Assembly (NCBI RefSeq): GCF_009696375.1
Contig: NZ_VUMD01000002.1
Location: 248,001-312,000 of the forward strand
Source of the DNA: Clostridium porci
GTDB taxonomy: Bacteria; Bacillota; Clostridia; Lachnospirales; Lachnospiraceae
Direction of reading: 5' to 3'
Length of the DNA: 64,000 nt
The stretch's first letter is position 1. Each line of letters opens with the position of its first letter. The position numbers were made by a program, and so were the translations under genes. Below are positions 63,776 through 64,000 of the stretch, one piece after another. Under the pieces are notes generated by a model, which saw only the letters and a list, made by a program, of their open reading frames with translations, had not been told where the DNA came from and ran no database searches.

Positions 63776-64000
63776 ATGGATCAATCTAAGAAAAAGCGGT
63801 CTTTGTTCAATGAACGTCTTTTGGTGGATATACCGGAAGCTTATCAGGTTATGGATATTAAGAAGGCGGAAATGATGTATCCTTATGAAAAAAGGCCGCA
63901 GATTATGTTAGAAGATAAGGCTGGGGCAAGATTATGTACGTTTTCATTACTGAAAGAACAGAGACTATCGAAAAATCAGGTGGAGGAGGCAATCCAGTCT
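63776..64000 (+). CDS. Unknown protein of the spike module (3' end outside window)
   Basis: The frame from ATG 63776 is open to the window end (75 residues). It begins with a basic stretch and has RLLVDIPEAYQVMD, MMYPYEKRPQIMLED and ARLCTFSLLKEQRLS. The pattern loosely resembles DcrB/EagR-type effector-loading chaperones found beside VgrG genes, but this is a guess from spacing and context. Confidence 0.5.
   Translation, partial: MDQSKKKRSLFNERLLVDIPEAYQVMDIKKAEMMYPYEKRPQIMLEDKAGARLCTFSLLKEQRLSKNQVEEAIQS

Overview
The window comes from a spore-forming, strictly anaerobic Firmicute of the Clostridia, most likely a Lachnospiraceae member (Lachnoclostridium/Enterocloster/Hungatella type). The signs are sporulation and germination genes (gpr, spoIIP, a GerA-type receptor subunit), HydG for [FeFe]-hydrogenase maturation, class II galT, a GlpP antiterminator with a GlpA/GlpB/DUF1667 glycerol-3-phosphate dehydrogenase set, a primary sigma factor with a Firmicutes-type layout, strong Shine-Dalgarno sites and many intrinsic terminators. 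Assignments are from reading the sequence; no database search was possible.

Layout. 1-4.3 kb: the end of a triosephosphate-isomerase-like gene, a LarA-family racemase, nagA and a TauE/SafE exporter. 4.3-9.3 kb: a sulfur amino-acid operon (metY plus a four-gene polar amino-acid ABC importer) behind a cysteine-codon leader ORF and a terminator/antiterminator pair. 9.3-13.4 kb: a remnant-bearing spacer, hydG, holA, a YwlG-family gene and an unlisted 49-aa ORF. 13.4-20.5 kb: rpsT on the minus strand, then gpr, spoIIP, lepA, hemW and an AlkD-like gene. 20.5-27.1 kb: the glycerol regulon (glpP-glpK-glpF-glpA-glpB-like-DUF1667) with a terminator in its leader. 27.1-29.3 kb: a cysteine-repeat peptide gene, then divergent FMN-binding/NusG-II and Gx-transporter genes that resemble parts of extracellular electron transfer loci. 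29.3-32.3 kb: galT and a lone gerA. 32.5-32.66 kb: a promoter-terminator unit with no obvious ORF (candidate sRNA). 32.7-39.1 kb: an alpha-galactoside operon (AraC regulator, sugar ABC importer, GH36 alpha-galactosidase). 39.2-52.6 kb: mostly housekeeping genes (Rrf2 regulator, yitT, nadE, rRNA/tRNA methylase, patatin, argF, birA, mutY, diacylglycerol kinase, rpoD, queH, HPr). 52.8-60.2 kb: a nucleoside salvage operon (Crp/Fnr regulator, deoD, bmp-nupABC, deoB). 60.2-64 kb: two small-family genes, then the start of a contractile-injection-system spike (VgrG-like) module that runs off the window.

The genes fall into coherent nutrient modules, each with visible local control: cysteine-responsive attenuation, GlpP antitermination, AraC half-sites, an Rrf2 palindrome, and a palindrome ahead of the Crp-family gene. 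The least explained items are the four-unit 16-residue Cys-repeat peptide (27162-27356), the Cys leader ORF and attenuator (4324-4580), the candidate sRNA (32531-32659), the structured leader and palindrome at 28493-28739, the perfect 22-bp palindrome at the rpoD transcription start, and the spike module at the right edge. No tRNA, rRNA, CRISPR array or intact insertion sequence was seen.
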